Shown here: positions 25,688 through 38,085 of the stretch, in pieces
Layout of the letters: every line of letters begins with the position of its first letter
Position numbering within the stretch: the first letter of the stretch is position 1
Position numbers and translations under genes: made by a program
Assembly (NCBI GenBank): GCA_009841265.1
Contig: VXMB01000007.1
Location: forward strand, 124,001-188,000
DNA from: Gemmatimonadota bacterium
GTDB taxonomy: Bacteria > JAAXHH01
Reading direction: 5' to 3'
Length of the DNA: 64,000 bases
Notes under the pieces: model-generated
Databases searched by the model: none
What the model was told of the DNA's origin: nothing
The model's input: only the letters and a program-made list of their open reading frames with translations

Positions 25688-27361
25688 CTACGCGTGTTCG
25701 CGTTCTTTCTCGTGCTCTTCCTCGTGCACCGGGTTGTCGATCACCTCGCCGTAGTCGTACGGCTCCTCCTCCACGATCGGCGTGGTGGGGAAGTTGTGTT
25801 CCGGCGGCGGCGACGACAGGATCCATTCCAGCCCCGTAGCCCGCCACGGATTTGGACCGGCGATTTTGCCGTTTTTCAGCGACCAGAGCAGGTAGATCGC
25901 CGGGACGATGAAGGCCGCCGCCAGGATGGTGGCGCCGGCGGACGACATGATGTTGAGCAGTTGCCATTCTTCCGGATAGACGTGATACCGCCGTGGCATG
26001 CCGAGGTACCCGACGATGAATTGCGGGAAGAAGGTCAGGTTGAACCCGGCGAAGATGAGGAAGGCGGCCAGGCGCGACCAGCCCTCCGGGTACATCCGGC
26101 CGGAGATCTTGGGCCACCAGAAGTGCAGCGCGGCCATGAAGGCCGTCACCGCGCCGCCCACCATGACATAGTGGAAGTGGGCCACCACGAAATACGTGTC
26201 GTGCATGTGGATGTCCAGCCCCATGATGGCCAGGAACACGCCGGTGAGGCCCCCCACGGAGAAGAGTCCGATGAAGCCCAGTGCGTAGAGCATGGGGGCG
26301 TCATAGGAGACCGATCCCCTGTAAATGGTCGCCATCCAGTTGAATACCTTGATCGCCGAAGGCACCGCCACGAGCATGGTGATAAAGGAGAAGACCATGC
26401 CGGCGTAGATCGACTGCCCGCTCACGAAGAGGTGGTGGCCCCAGACGAAGAAGCCGAGGACCGCGATCGAAACGCTGGACATGGCGATGAATTCGTAGCC
26501 GAAGATCCGCTTGCGGCTGAAGGCGGCGATGACCTCGGAGATGACCCCCATGCCGGGCAGGATCATGATGTACACGGCCGGATGGGAGTAGAACCAGAAC
26601 AGGTGCTGAAACAGGACCGGGTCGCCGCCCAGGGCGGGATCGAATATGCCGATGTGCAGCCCGCGCTCGACCATCATGAGGGCCAGCGTGATGGCGATGA
26701 CCGGCGTGCCGAGCACCATGATGAGGCTCGTGGCGTACATGCCCCAGACGAAGAGGGGCATCTTGAACCAGGTAATGCCCGGCGCCCGCATCTTGTGGAT
26801 GGTCACCATGAAGTTCAGCCCGGTCAGGATGGATGAAAAACCGGCGATGAAGGCGGCCATGCCCGCCAGGATCACGTTGCTGTTGGAATAGGTGCTGCTG
26901 AAGGGGGTGTAGAAGGTCCAGCCCGTGTCCACCCCGCCGAGCAGGGTGGTCAGCACGCCGAACGTACCGCCGAAGATGAAGAGGTACCAGCTCATCAGGT
27001 TCAGCTTCGGGAAAGCCACGTCCTTGGCCCCGATCATGAGGGGCATGATGAAGTTCCCGAACACGGCCGGTATGGACGGGATCAGGAAGAAGAAGATCAT
27101 GACGATGCCGTGCATGGAGAAGGCCACGTTGTACTGGTCCGCTTCCATGAGATCCGCTTCGGGCGTTGCCAGTTCCAGGCGGATCAGGCTGGCGAAGGTG
27201 CCCCCGATCAGGAAGAAGAAGGTGATCGAGAACAGGTACAGCAGCCCCACGCGCTTGTGGTCCATCGTCAAAAGCCAGGACTTGATCGTGTAGGCCGCGT
27301 TCAGGAAGTGGTCGCGGGGCATCCGGTGTTCGGCAGCCCCCTGCTGGGCTATCGTGCTCAT
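25688..27361 (-). CDS. ctaD: cytochrome c oxidase subunit I (A2-type haem-copper oxidase)
   Basis: A 557-residue catalytic subunit with 12 predicted helices that reduces O2 to water and pumps protons. Haem and CuB ligands are visible: [11 protein letters not shown] (low-spin haem His), the helix VI region [29 protein letters not shown] (CuB His pair) and [13 protein letters not shown] (haem a3 and haem a His). Helix VI reads YSHPAVY, not GHPEVY: the proton-channel Glu is replaced by the Tyr-Ser motif that defines A2-type oxidases, as in Rhodothermus caa3. Its ATG overlaps the stop of subunit II by 4 bp. The C-terminal tail is rich in Glu and His. Confidence 0.95.
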   Translation of the reverse strand: MSTIAQQGAAEHRMPRDHFLNAAYTIKSWLLTMDHKRVGLLYLFSITFFFLIGGTFASLIRLELATPEADLMEADQYNVAFSMHGIVMIFFFLIPSIPAVFGNFIMPLMIGAKDVAFPKLNLMSWYLFIFGGTFGVLTTLLGGVDTGWTFYTPFSSTYSNSNVILAGMAAFIAGFSSILTGLNFMVTIHKMRAPGITWFKMPLFVWGMYATSLIMVLGTPVIAITLALMMVERGLHIGIFDPALGGDPVLFQHLFWFYSHPAVYIMILPGMGVISEVIAAFSRKRIFGYEFIAMSSVSIAVLGFFVWGHHLFVSGQSIYAGMVFSFITMLVAVPSAIKVFNWMATIYRGSVSYDAPMLYALGFIGLFSVGGLTGVFLAIMGLDIHMHDTYFVVAHFHYVMVGGAVTAFMAALHFWWPKISGRMYPEGWSRLAAFLIFAGFNLTFFPQFIVGYLGMPRRYHVYPEEWQLLNIMSSAGATILAAAFIVPAIYLLWSLKNGKIAGPNPWRATGLEWILSSPPPEHNFPTTPIVEEEPYDYGEVIDNPVHEEEHEKEREHA

Positions 27362-28305
27362 TGGGCGCCCTCCGTACTCGGCAGCGATTTGATATAGGAA
27401 ATCAGATTGAAGATGTTGGTCTCCGTAATCTGACCCTGGTAGGTCGGCATGATCGACGGATAGCCTGCCACCATCCGGATCCTGGGATTGACGATGGATT
27501 CCCGGATATAGGCTTCGTCGATCAGGATGCGTTCACCGCTGGCAAGGACTTCCTCCGTGCCGAATTTTCCGTTCAGGGACGGCCCACGGGCCGCGGCCTG
27601 GTCGCTGTGGCACGTATCGCAGTTGAGCTGCGAGAAGAGCCGCGCCCCGGCCTCCTCGGGCGTCTCGTCGGACACGCCGCCGCCCAGCCAGTCCTGGTAG
27701 TCCTCCGGTTCCATGGCGTATACGCTTCCGATCATCATCGAGTGTTCGGTGCCGCAGTATTCGGCGCAGAACAGGTGGTACTTGCCGGGCTTCGTCGCCT
27801 CGAAGGTCAACGAAGTGTACCGTCCTGGAATCACGTCGTTCTTCACCCGGAACGCCGGAATGAAGAAGCTGTGTATGACGTCCTCGGAAGCCATGGTCAG
27901 CTTCACCGGCGTGTTGATCGGCACGTGCATTTCGTTGATTTCCCGCTGGCCCGTGGGATGCTGGACGTGCCACATCCACTGCTTGCCGACCACGTAGTAC
28001 TCCATGGCGCCGTCCGGGATCTGGTATACCCGGAAGAAAAGCCAGACGCCCCAGGCGAACATGATCAGCATGAGGACGAGCGGTATTGCGGACCACGTGA
28101 TTTCGAGGCCCAGGTGGCCGTGGGTCTGCGTTTCCGCCTGCTGGTCCTCGGTGCGGCGCCGGTACTTCATGGCGAAAAGAAAGATCAGCACGCAGATCAG
28201 GGCCATGAAGAATATGCTGACGGCCACTACGAAAAAATACAGCAGATCGACTTCGAAGGCAAAGGTTGATGCGATCTCGGGATGCAGTTGGAATTGGTTG
28301 TTCAT
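27358..28305 (-). CDS. ctaC: cytochrome c oxidase subunit II with fused cytochrome c domain
   Basis: A 315-residue subunit II. Two N-terminal transmembrane helices (residues about 20-47 and 70-93) anchor a periplasmic cupredoxin domain. The CuA ligands are in [12 protein letters not shown], preceded by [14 protein letters not shown] haem c domain follows, with CDTCH and a distal Met probably in YPSIMPTYQ, making this a caa3-type subunit that accepts electrons through its own cytochrome. The sequence lacks a cleaved signal peptide. It lies between sco and subunit I, so the order II-I-III-IV is standard. Confidence 0.94.
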   Translation of the reverse strand: MNNQFQLHPEIASTFAFEVDLLYFFVVAVSIFFMALICVLIFLFAMKYRRRTEDQQAETQTHGHLGLEITWSAIPLVLMLIMFAWGVWLFFRVYQIPDGAMEYYVVGKQWMWHVQHPTGQREINEMHVPINTPVKLTMASEDVIHSFFIPAFRVKNDVIPGRYTSLTFEATKPGKYHLFCAEYCGTEHSMMIGSVYAMEPEDYQDWLGGGVSDETPEEAGARLFSQLNCDTCHSDQAAARGPSLNGKFGTEEVLASGERILIDEAYIRESIVNPRIRMVAGYPSIMPTYQGQITETNIFNLISYIKSLPSTEGAQ

Positions 28306-28344
28306 ACGCTCACTTTACGGTTAAGTCCGGCCTTCATCGTCCGG

Positions 28345-29259
28345 TTACGCATCATCTCCGCGTTCGATCCGTTCCCGCCGCCGCCGGCGGTCCCGCTTGA
28401 ACATGACGACCATGAAGGAACCCATGGCCAGCAGCGTGACCAGCCCCGCGAGGCGCATCGCGTTCATGATGGCAACGCCGTACCGGCCCTGCTCGGGATC
28501 GTAGTTGAAACAGTACAGCATGATCTGGTCGAACACGTTGCCCAGTTTTTCCTCGGAAGATTCGATGATGGCCAGCCGGATGTCCTCCGACGGGTACTCG
28601 ATCCCGAAGAAGTAGTGCGATACCGTGCCCTTCGGACTGATGATCATGATGGCGCTGCCGTGGACGAACTGCCCTTCCGTTTCGTCGTAGACGTAGTTGA
28701 AGCCGACGGATTCCGTCAGCGCGTCGATCGCCGCCGCTTCGCCCGTGAGGAAATGCCAGCCTTCCCCGGTGCCGGGCCGCCCGTAGCGTTGCGTGTAAAC
28801 GGCCTTCTTCTGCGACGCAAGAGTGGGGGACTCCCGGGGGTCGAAACTGACGGTCACGACCTCGAATTCCTCCCCGATACTGTAATTCAGGGGGGCCAGG
28901 CTGCGGTTGAGCCCGTTGAGCACTTCCGTGCACAGCATGGGGCAATCGTAGTAGACCAGCGTCAGGATGACCGGCTTGTCGCCGAAGTAGCTGCCCAGGC
29001 TTACCGGCGTGCCCGTTTCATCGTTGAACTCGAGGTCCAGGGGCAGGGAGACGCCGATTCTCTGTTCGATACCCACGTGCTTCAGGATCTCGGGCGTGGC
29101 GCTCGCGTCCAGGCCGGGTCCCGAGCCGATATCCTTCATGACGGCCGGGCCGCTATCGCCTTCCTGTCCATGCATGTCGCAGGGAGCCACGATCAGGACC
29201 GCGATCGCAATAAGCCCCGCGGCAACTGCGGCGTATCTGTATGGTTTGCTCGCCATCAT
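28345..29259 (-). CDS. SCO1/SenC family copper chaperone
   Basis: A 304-residue thioredoxin-fold protein that delivers copper to the CuA site of subunit II. The copper ligands are CPMLC (in VYYDCPMLCTEVLN), with a later His in GQFVHGSA. An N-terminal hydrophobic segment (AAVAAGLIAIAVLIVAPC) exports it, and an additional C-terminal helix (LAGLVTLLAMGSFMVVMF) anchors it, which is longer than classical Sco1. It is encoded immediately before the oxidase subunits. The start is one of two adjacent ATG codons, 1 bp after the stop of the preceding gene. Confidence 0.9.
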   Translation of the reverse strand: MMASKPYRYAAVAAGLIAIAVLIVAPCDMHGQEGDSGPAVMKDIGSGPGLDASATPEILKHVGIEQRIGVSLPLDLEFNDETGTPVSLGSYFGDKPVILTLVYYDCPMLCTEVLNGLNRSLAPLNYSIGEEFEVVTVSFDPRESPTLASQKKAVYTQRYGRPGTGEGWHFLTGEAAAIDALTESVGFNYVYDETEGQFVHGSAIMIISPKGTVSHYFFGIEYPSEDIRLAIIESSEEKLGNVFDQIMLYCFNYDPEQGRYGVAIMNAMRLAGLVTLLAMGSFMVVMFKRDRRRRRERIERGDDA

Positions 29260-29260
29260 C

Positions 29261-29686
29261 CTACGGTCCTTCCCCGGTATCGCACGCCGAGGGCAGCTTG
29301 TACCGGTCGTCGGTCGCGATCAGGTGCATGGCCCGCTCGATGGGAATCTGGACGATTTCCGCTGTGCGGATCACCCACCCGTAGTTATTCAGCTTCTTCG
29401 CTTCCGCCTCCTGGAGGGCAATCAGGTCTTCCTCGGGGATGACCTGGAGCCGGGGTTCGGGCGGTAACGCGTCCGCTTCGATCAGAGGCGCCGGCGCGTC
29501 GAATGTCATCGCGTTGTAGTCTTCGATCACCACGAACATCAGCCACATCAGTACCATGGAGATGATGGCCAGCGCCGTCAGGCCGATGCCGAACTTGATG
29601 ACCAGGGGCACGTTGGTCTCGAATACTTCATGTCCCCGTTCTACCGAGACCTGGTCAACGATGTTATGGTTTTCGCCGTGATTCAT
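29261..29686 (-). CDS. small membrane protein of the ACIII-caa3 operon, unknown function
   Basis: A 141-residue protein with one central transmembrane helix (FGIGLTALAIISMVLMWLMFVV, residues 32-53) and a periplasmic tail of about 85 residues rich in Ala, Glu and Leu. The tail ends with IVQIPIERAMHLIATDDRY, a motif that recurs in proteins encoded in ACIII operons of related bacteria. No cofactor motif is present. It lies between ActF and Sco, so it probably belongs to the respiratory supercomplex as a structural or assembly subunit. Its ribosome site lies in a duplicated 18-bp sequence. Confidence 0.7.
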   Translation of the reverse strand: MNHGENHNIVDQVSVERGHEVFETNVPLVIKFGIGLTALAIISMVLMWLMFVVIEDYNAMTFDAPAPLIEADALPPEPRLQVIPEEDLIALQEAEAKKLNNYGWVIRTAEIVQIPIERAMHLIATDDRYKLPSACDTGEGP

Positions 29687-29690
29687 GCCG

Positions 29691-29726
29691 TCCTCTTATA
29701 ATACACGTTCCTCTTATAATACACGT
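29691..29726. repeat. 18-bp perfect tandem duplication
   Basis: The unit TCCTCTTATAATACACGT occurs twice, at 29691-29708 and 29709-29726, between actF and the small membrane-protein gene. On the coding strand each copy contains AAGAGGA, so the ribosome site of the downstream gene is duplicated; only the copy nearest the ATG is at a usable distance. Confidence 0.95.
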
Positions 29727-29728
29727 TC

Positions 29729-30940
29729 CTAGGCCTTTGCCTTCGAGACCGGCGCCTTCGAGACCGAAGCCACGAGTTCCTCGAACCGGGGATCCTTCTG
29801 CGGGATCAACGGGAACCGCTTCAGCCGGTTCAGGACAAAGAAAAACCAGATGCCGAACAGTCCGACCGGAACCATCACGTCCATCACGCTGACACTGAAC
29901 CCGTCGAGCCGGAAATTCGGCGCCACGTGCCAGAAGATGTCGACCAGGTGCATGACCAGGATGAACCAGGCCACGCGTACCAGCCTCCGCGGGTCCCGCT
30001 TCCGTGGTATGGACAGGAGCAGGAAGAAGGCGATGACGAACCGGCAGAGGACCAGGACGACTGAGAGGACTTCCCAGCCGCCGTGCACGCGGTGCACGTA
30101 CCAGGGGTTCTCTTCCGGCAGGTTCGCCGCCCAGATGATCAGAAACTGGGACAGCATCATGTAGAACCAGAGCAGCGTAAAGGCCAGCAGGAGCTTGCCC
30201 CAGTCGTGGAACCGGTCCGCGTCGGCGAGTTTTGATATGGGCTCGTGTTTCCGGAGCCAGGTCATCATGATGATGACAAACGAAAGGGTCGCGCCTCCGG
30301 CGTTCACGATCATCATGACCCCGTAGAGCGTCGAGAACCAGTGCGGATCGGTGGACATGATCCAGTCGAAGGACGCGAAGGTCATGGACAGGGCGAACAC
30401 CACGACGCCGGGTCCGCAGATATTACGCATCTTGTCGTTCAGCCTGGGATCTCCCGACGTATCCTGGGCGATGGACCACTTGATCAGCAGGGACGAAGCC
30501 GCTATCCAGATGGCGAAATAAAACACGGTCCGAACGATGAAGAAGGGCACGTTGAGATAGGATTCCTTGTGCTGCAGGATCGGGTCGACAGCCACCACTT
30601 CCGCGTGCGTCCAGTGGTACAGGTCGTGCATGCCCAGCACGATGGGTATGAAGAGGACGAGCAGTACGGGCAGCGTGCTCATGCCGGCTTCGAGCAGGCG
30701 CTGGATGACGAATCCCCAGCGGCCGCCGATGAGGTGGTGCAGCATGGTGAAGGCCATGCATACCAGGGCAATGCCCGCGCAGATCATGTAGCCCACCAGG
30801 TAGGCCTGGTAGAAACCGGACATCGCGCCCGTGGCGAAGGCGTAAAGCAATCCGCCCAGCACCAGGATGACGCCGACGGTCAAAGCCCGGGTCTGAATGC
30901 TGCTGAACTGCGCCAGAAGATTGCTGGAGATCGCTGTCAT
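29729..30940 (-). CDS. actF: alternative complex III subunit ActF
   Basis: A 403-residue polytopic membrane protein with about ten helices, related to ActC/NrfD. Recognisable segments are VGYMICAGIALVCMAFTML, SFDWIMSTDPHWFSTLYG and LLAFTLLWFYMMLSQFLII, which are characteristic of ActF. ACIII oxidises quinol and reduces a cytochrome c; ActF is a membrane subunit that may form a proton route. ATG at 30940 overlaps the stop of actE by 4 bp; an in-frame upstream extension belongs to another frame of actE and is not coding. Confidence 0.9.
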   Translation of the reverse strand: MTAISSNLLAQFSSIQTRALTVGVILVLGGLLYAFATGAMSGFYQAYLVGYMICAGIALVCMAFTMLHHLIGGRWGFVIQRLLEAGMSTLPVLLVLFIPIVLGMHDLYHWTHAEVVAVDPILQHKESYLNVPFFIVRTVFYFAIWIAASSLLIKWSIAQDTSGDPRLNDKMRNICGPGVVVFALSMTFASFDWIMSTDPHWFSTLYGVMMIVNAGGATLSFVIIMMTWLRKHEPISKLADADRFHDWGKLLLAFTLLWFYMMLSQFLIIWAANLPEENPWYVHRVHGGWEVLSVVLVLCRFVIAFFLLLSIPRKRDPRRLVRVAWFILVMHLVDIFWHVAPNFRLDGFSVSVMDVMVPVGLFGIWFFFVLNRLKRFPLIPQKDPRFEELVASVSKAPVSKAKA

Positions 30941-31545
30941 TCTTCCACTTCCACGATTTGTTGAATTCTTTGCTGATCGGATTCCGGCAGTTCGGCCAGG
31001 TTGGCGCCCTGGCTCATCTGCAGCGCGCGGATATAAGCGGCGATGGCCCAACGGTCGGCCGGATCGATGCGTTCCTCGTAACTGTACATGGTGCCGAAGC
31101 CGTTGGTCACCACGTCGACGTAATGCCCCACCTCCACGTCGAGGAGCCGCTGGCTGTGAAAGGACTCCGGCTGCTTCATGCCGCGCTGCACGATCATGCC
31201 GAGTCCGTCGCCCGTCTTGCTGTGGCACGGCGCGCAGTAGATGTCGTACCGTTCCTGTCCCCGCTTCAGCATTTCAATGGTAACCGTGCTGGGGAACGTC
31301 GTCGCCAGCGCACCGTCGATCTTGCCCGTATAGAAATGCTCGTCCAGTCTCAGGTTTCCCCGGGCGATGGTCCCTTCCACCGCGGGACGCACCGACCGCC
31401 GGTCGCCGAAGAAGTCGCTCTCCTCGAAGGGCTCGGCGCGCGGCTGGTCGTGCATGTCCTGCCGGCAGGCCGATGCGGCGGCCAGGCACAGGACGCACAG
31501 GAAACCGGCGTATATGAAGGCCATGGGGCTACGCTTCAACTTCAT
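30937..31545 (-). CDS. actE: alternative complex III monohaem cytochrome c ActE
   Basis: A 202-residue exported cytochrome. The N-terminal signal ends in a lipobox-like LAAASAC (Cys27), so it is probably a lipoprotein on the periplasmic face. One haem c motif, CAPCH, is near residue 104, with a later GTMYSYEERID segment near the distal ligand region. It is expected to take electrons from ActA/ActB and pass them to the oxidase. Its start overlaps the end of actD by 17 bp. Confidence 0.9.
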   Translation of the reverse strand: MKLKRSPMAFIYAGFLCVLCLAAASACRQDMHDQPRAEPFEESDFFGDRRSVRPAVEGTIARGNLRLDEHFYTGKIDGALATTFPSTVTIEMLKRGQERYDIYCAPCHSKTGDGLGMIVQRGMKQPESFHSQRLLDVEVGHYVDVVTNGFGTMYSYEERIDPADRWAIAAYIRALQMSQGANLAELPESDQQRIQQIVEVEE

Positions 31546-32077
31546 TCACCTCGTGGGGGTTTAACTCTTCCAGAAACTGCCGGGTCGCGTCCTTTTCGAA
31601 GTACGGGTCTTCCGCCTCGATGCACAGGAAGAACCGGTCCTGCGTGGCGTACCGGAACCGCTCGATATCGAAAAGCGGATGGTTCGGCCGGGGCAGCTTG
31701 TTCATGACCATCATGCCGATCAGCGCGGCGAAGGAAGCGAACAGGACCGTGCACTCGAACATGACCGGGATGAAGGCCGGCCAGCTGTTCAGGGGACGGC
31801 CGCCCACGTTGATCGGGTAGTGGATCACGGAGGCGAACCACTGCATGAAGAAACCCACGGCGCATCCGGTCAGCCCGCCGATCAGGATCACCAGCGCCAC
31901 CTTGTTCTTGTGGAGGTGCTGGATGTCGAGCAACTCGTCGAGGGGGTAGGGCGTGTAGGTCTCGATATGATGGTACCCGGCGTCCACGGTCTTCTGCGTG
32001 GCTTCCACGATGGCTTCCTCGTTTTCAAACTCGGCCACGAGGCCGCGCAGTTCGGGCTGGGCGGGTCCGTGATTCAT
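31529..32077 (-). CDS. actD: alternative complex III subunit ActD (DUF3341)
   Basis: A 182-residue protein with a soluble N-terminal domain (ELRGLVAEFENEEAIVEAT, then YHHIETYTPYP) and two transmembrane helices (VALVILIGGLTGCAVGFFM and FIPVMFECTVLFASFAALIG). This is the DUF3341/ActD layout; the subunit is structural in known ACIII structures. The ATG at 32077 is preferred to the very long out-of-gene extension upstream, and follows actC by only 2 bp. Confidence 0.9.
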   Translation of the reverse strand: MNHGPAQPELRGLVAEFENEEAIVEATQKTVDAGYHHIETYTPYPLDELLDIQHLHKNKVALVILIGGLTGCAVGFFMQWFASVIHYPINVGGRPLNSWPAFIPVMFECTVLFASFAALIGMMVMNKLPRPNHPLFDIERFRYATQDRFFLCIEAEDPYFEKDATRQFLEELNPHEVNEVEA

Positions 32078-32079
32078 CT

Positions 32080-33474
32080 TTAGGCGTCCTTCTTGTTCCG
32101 GTGCTTCGGTATGATCATCTTCATCTCGGACATGGGGATCATGGGCAGGAACCGGATGAACAGGCACATCATGAACAGGAAGAAACCGATGGTCCCGATG
32201 TACAGGCTCCAGTCCCAGATCGTGCCCGCGTAGTAGTCCCACGACGAAGGCATGTAGTCGTTGGCCAGGCTGGTCACGACGATGACGAACCGTTCCAGCC
32301 ACATGCCGACGCCGACGATCAGGGAGACGATGAACAGCACGAGGGGGCTTCGGCGGGCGCGCTTCCACCAGAGAATCTGGATGCTGACGGCGTTGCAGAA
32401 GATCAGCGCCCAGTAAACCGGCGCGTACTGGCCGGTCATGCGGTTCCACATCATGAACCCTTCGTACGGGCTCGCGCTGTACCACGATATGAAGGCCTCC
32501 ATGGCATATCCGTATACGACGATGAAGCCCGTCGCCAGGGTCACCTTGCCCATGTTCTCCAGGTGGCGCGTCGTGATCAGTCCCTGCAGGCCGAACCAGT
32601 GCCGCACGGGGATGGTCAGCGTCAGCACCATGGCGAATCCAGCGTAGATGGCGCCGGCCACGAAGTAGGGCGGGAACACTGTGGTGTGCCAGCCAGGGAT
32701 CAGCGAGACGGCGAAGTCGAGCGAAACGATGGAGTGCACGGACAGGACCAGGGGCGTGGACAGGCCGGCCAGGATCAGGTAGGCCTTCTCGTAACGGGCC
32801 CAGTGGGAGGACGCGCCGCGCCAGCCCATGGCAAATATGCCGTAGATCCGCGCGACTACAGGATGCTTCGCCCGGTCCCGCAGGGTGCCGAGATCCGGGA
32901 TCATCCCCATGTACCAGAAGATCAGGGAAACGGTGAAGTAGGTGGATACGGCGAAGACGTCCCAGACCAGCGGCGAGCGCCACTGCGGCCAAAGCGACAT
33001 GGTGTTGGGCAGCGGAAGCAGCCAGTAGGCCAGCCAGGGACGGCCCACGTGGAGCAGCGGGAACATGCCGGCGCACATCACGGCGAAGATCGTCATGGCT
33101 TCCGCGAACCGGTTGATCGAGTTGCGCCAGTCCTGCCGCATGAGGTGCAGGATGGCGGAGATGAGCGTCCCGGCGTGTCCGATCCCGATCCACCAGACGA
33201 AGTTGATGATGGCGAATCCCCAGCCGACCGGCACGTTCAGCCCCCAGATGCCGGTTCCGATCAGCACCAGCCAGGTGATGGAGATGCCCAGCATGCCGAC
33301 GATGGGCAGCAGGACCGCCACGGCCAGGTACCAGCCCCAGGGCGAACCCGATCTAAGGACGATATTGGATATCTTCTGGGTGACGGTGGTGTTGTCGTAC
33401 TCGGGAGCTACGAAACCGTCGCCCGTGTACTTATCGACCTTTTCTATGTCGACTGCCTGTTCCTGTTGCGACAA
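32080..33474 (-). CDS. actC: alternative complex III subunit ActC (NrfD-like)
   Basis: A 464-residue NrfD/PsrC-family membrane protein with about ten helices. Typical elements are NFVWWIGIGHAGTLISAIL and MTIFAVMCAGMFPLLHVGRPW near the N-terminal third and a C-terminal IRFLPMIPMSEMKM tail. It is the quinol-binding membrane subunit next to the iron-sulfur protein ActB. Encoded 13 bp after actB and 2 bp before actD. Confidence 0.93.
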   Translation of the reverse strand: MSQQEQAVDIEKVDKYTGDGFVAPEYDNTTVTQKISNIVLRSGSPWGWYLAVAVLLPIVGMLGISITWLVLIGTGIWGLNVPVGWGFAIINFVWWIGIGHAGTLISAILHLMRQDWRNSINRFAEAMTIFAVMCAGMFPLLHVGRPWLAYWLLPLPNTMSLWPQWRSPLVWDVFAVSTYFTVSLIFWYMGMIPDLGTLRDRAKHPVVARIYGIFAMGWRGASSHWARYEKAYLILAGLSTPLVLSVHSIVSLDFAVSLIPGWHTTVFPPYFVAGAIYAGFAMVLTLTIPVRHWFGLQGLITTRHLENMGKVTLATGFIVVYGYAMEAFISWYSASPYEGFMMWNRMTGQYAPVYWALIFCNAVSIQILWWKRARRSPLVLFIVSLIVGVGMWLERFVIVVTSLANDYMPSSWDYYAGTIWDWSLYIGTIGFFLFMMCLFIRFLPMIPMSEMKMIIPKHRNKKDA

Positions 33475-33487
33475 GGAGCTATTCCTC

Positions 33488-36508
<3,021 letters not shown>

Positions 36509-36550
36509 GGTACGATACCGTGGCTGTCGTCGCTATCGATGGCCGATGGA

Positions 36551-37219
36551 CTATCGATGACAGATGGAACAGTCTTCCAGCTGATCCTTGTTGACCCGGT
36601 AGCCCCGGATCAGTTGCGCGCCGAGGGCGCTCTGGTCCATGGGCGCCGAGTAGTCGGGCTGCGATTCGAACTTGTACACGTCCGCCCGTTCCCGGATGAA
36701 TTCCTCGGGGCCGCGGTGGCACTCGAGGCACCACATCATCTGCAGCGATTCCTCCTGCCACATCAGGGCCATCTCGTTGACGGCGCCGTGGCAGGACTCG
36801 CAGCCGATGCCCTTGTTTATATGAATACTATGATTGAAATACACGTAGTCCGGCAGGTCGTGCACCCGGGTCCATTCGAGAGACACCCCGGTCGCGTAAC
36901 TGTCTCGCACCGGCTCGAGCATCGGCGCGTCCGTCCACACCTGGGAGTGGCAGCTCATGCAGGTCTTGGTCGGCGGCAGGCCGGCGAAGGCGCTCGTTTC
37001 CACCGACGCGTGGCAGTACCGGCAGTCGATGCCGAGCTGATTGACGTGGTGCCTGTGGCTGAAAGGAACGGGCTGGGGTCTAACCTGGTGCTGCCGGGTA
37101 ACGTAAGAGGTCGAGCCGAGGTAGAATATGACGCCGAATGTGGTTGCCAGGAGAAGCGCCCCGCCGACGATGCTCGCCTTGAGCCACGTATTCGCGGCGG
37201 GGGAAAAAATCTGTGGCAT
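36551..37219 (-). CDS. actA: alternative complex III pentahaem cytochrome ActA
   Basis: A 222-residue membrane-anchored cytochrome with one N-terminal helix (ASIVGGALLLATTFGVIFYL) and five haem-binding motifs: CRYCH, CMSCH, CESCH, CLECH and CSICH. Several isolated His residues (HRHHVNQLG, FNHSIHINKG) can act as distal ligands. It receives electrons from ActB and hands them to ActE or the oxidase. It is the first gene of the act-cta operon. Confidence 0.93.
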   Translation of the reverse strand: MPQIFSPAANTWLKASIVGGALLLATTFGVIFYLGSTSYVTRQHQVRPQPVPFSHRHHVNQLGIDCRYCHASVETSAFAGLPPTKTCMSCHSQVWTDAPMLEPVRDSYATGVSLEWTRVHDLPDYVYFNHSIHINKGIGCESCHGAVNEMALMWQEESLQMMWCLECHRGPEEFIRERADVYKFESQPDYSAPMDQSALGAQLIRGYRVNKDQLEDCSICHR

Positions 37220-37289
37220 ATGAACTCGTTCTATCTTTCTCGGATGCGTTTTTCACCAAATGACCGGATTCTCAACAACAGTCATGCAC

Positions 37290-37316
37290 GATATACCGAG
37301 TCGCCATCAAAGTCAA
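37290..37316 (-). promoter_or_regulatory. candidate promoter of the act-cta respiratory operon
   Basis: On the reverse strand TTGACT (37316-37311) precedes TATATC (37295-37290) with a 15-bp spacer; shifting the -10 box to TATCGT gives 17 bp. The predicted start would leave a leader of about 65 nt before actA at 37219. Confidence 0.4.
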
Positions 37317-37599
37317 TATAAATCGGCAGTTCAATTCGTTTTTTTGACCGTCGGCCCGAGGACCTGAAATCCAGTCATATCGTCATCTTCATGGTGACCC
37401 GCAATCGGTCGTGCTTAGGCGGTGCGCGGCACGTAATCCGTCCGTCTGCCATCTCCTGATCCGAGCCCAGCTGCCTTCCCCGGACCCGGTCACTGTCCGG
37501 TTGACACGGAGGACGATCCCGGGTAGATTGATATCAGGAACTCGGGATGGTAAACCAGACAGGTTTGGCCGGTAGCGGTACGTTATCAAGGAGTGGCCC
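37317..37599. other. gene-free gap between divergent operons
   Basis: Between the candidate actA promoter and the plus-strand ferredoxin-thioredoxin reductase gene there is no convincing ORF. A TTGACA at 37501-37506 with no clear -10 box downstream may belong to the plus-strand gene's promoter. Confidence 0.4.
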
Positions 37600-38001
37600 A
37601 TGAACGAGCAGCAACCGTCGGAGAAGAGCATGCAGCGCATGCAAAAGTACTGTGACAAGTACTGGGAAAAGACGGGTACCTCGCCTCATCCGAACGCGGA
37701 AGTGACCGATTCGGTGGTCAAGGGTCTCGCCGCCCACGTGGACGAACTGGGCCGGCCCCTTTGCCCGTGCAATTTCTATCCCGACAAGAAGGCCGAACTG
37801 GAACGCAGCCGCGAGTGGGTCTGCGCCTGCGATGAGATGAAGATCTGGAAGTACTGCCACTGCCTGCTGTTCGTGACCCCCGAGGGCCTTCCGATCACCG
37901 AATACCTTCCCGAAGACCACGAAGGCCGGCAGATGTACGGCCTGGTCAAGGATCCGACGCCGGACAAGGGCAGGGAGGCGCGGCACCGCGCGCCGGCGTG
38001 A
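37600..38001 (+). CDS. ferredoxin-thioredoxin reductase catalytic subunit-like protein
   Basis: A 133-residue protein with the family arrangement CPC-X17-CAC-X8-CHC (LCPCNFYPD, WVCACDEMK, KYCHCLLFV), the ligands and redox pair of the [4Fe-4S] disulfide reductase. Classical plant and cyanobacterial enzymes have CPC-X16-CPC-X8-CHC, so the second motif is altered and the spacer is one residue longer. It would reduce a thioredoxin-like disulfide with electrons from ferredoxin. No variable (FtrV) subunit is encoded nearby, and the organism shows no sign of photosynthesis. An AAGGAG lies 7 bp upstream of the ATG. Confidence 0.83.
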   Translation: MNEQQPSEKSMQRMQKYCDKYWEKTGTSPHPNAEVTDSVVKGLAAHVDELGRPLCPCNFYPDKKAELERSREWVCACDEMKIWKYCHCLLFVTPEGLPITEYLPEDHEGRQMYGLVKDPTPDKGREARHRAPA

Positions 38002-38085
38002 GTCTAGGTAAAGCTCGCCACCCTCGACAAAGCTCACCACTCTAGGTAAGACCCGCCACGTGGTTTGTTGCCCACGAGGCCTGTG

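Noticed and set aside
25610..26836. 408-codon plus-strand open frame over ctaD
   Set aside because: It is antisense to cytochrome oxidase subunit I; the composition is His/Asp/Arg-rich, as expected from the opposite strand of a membrane-protein gene.
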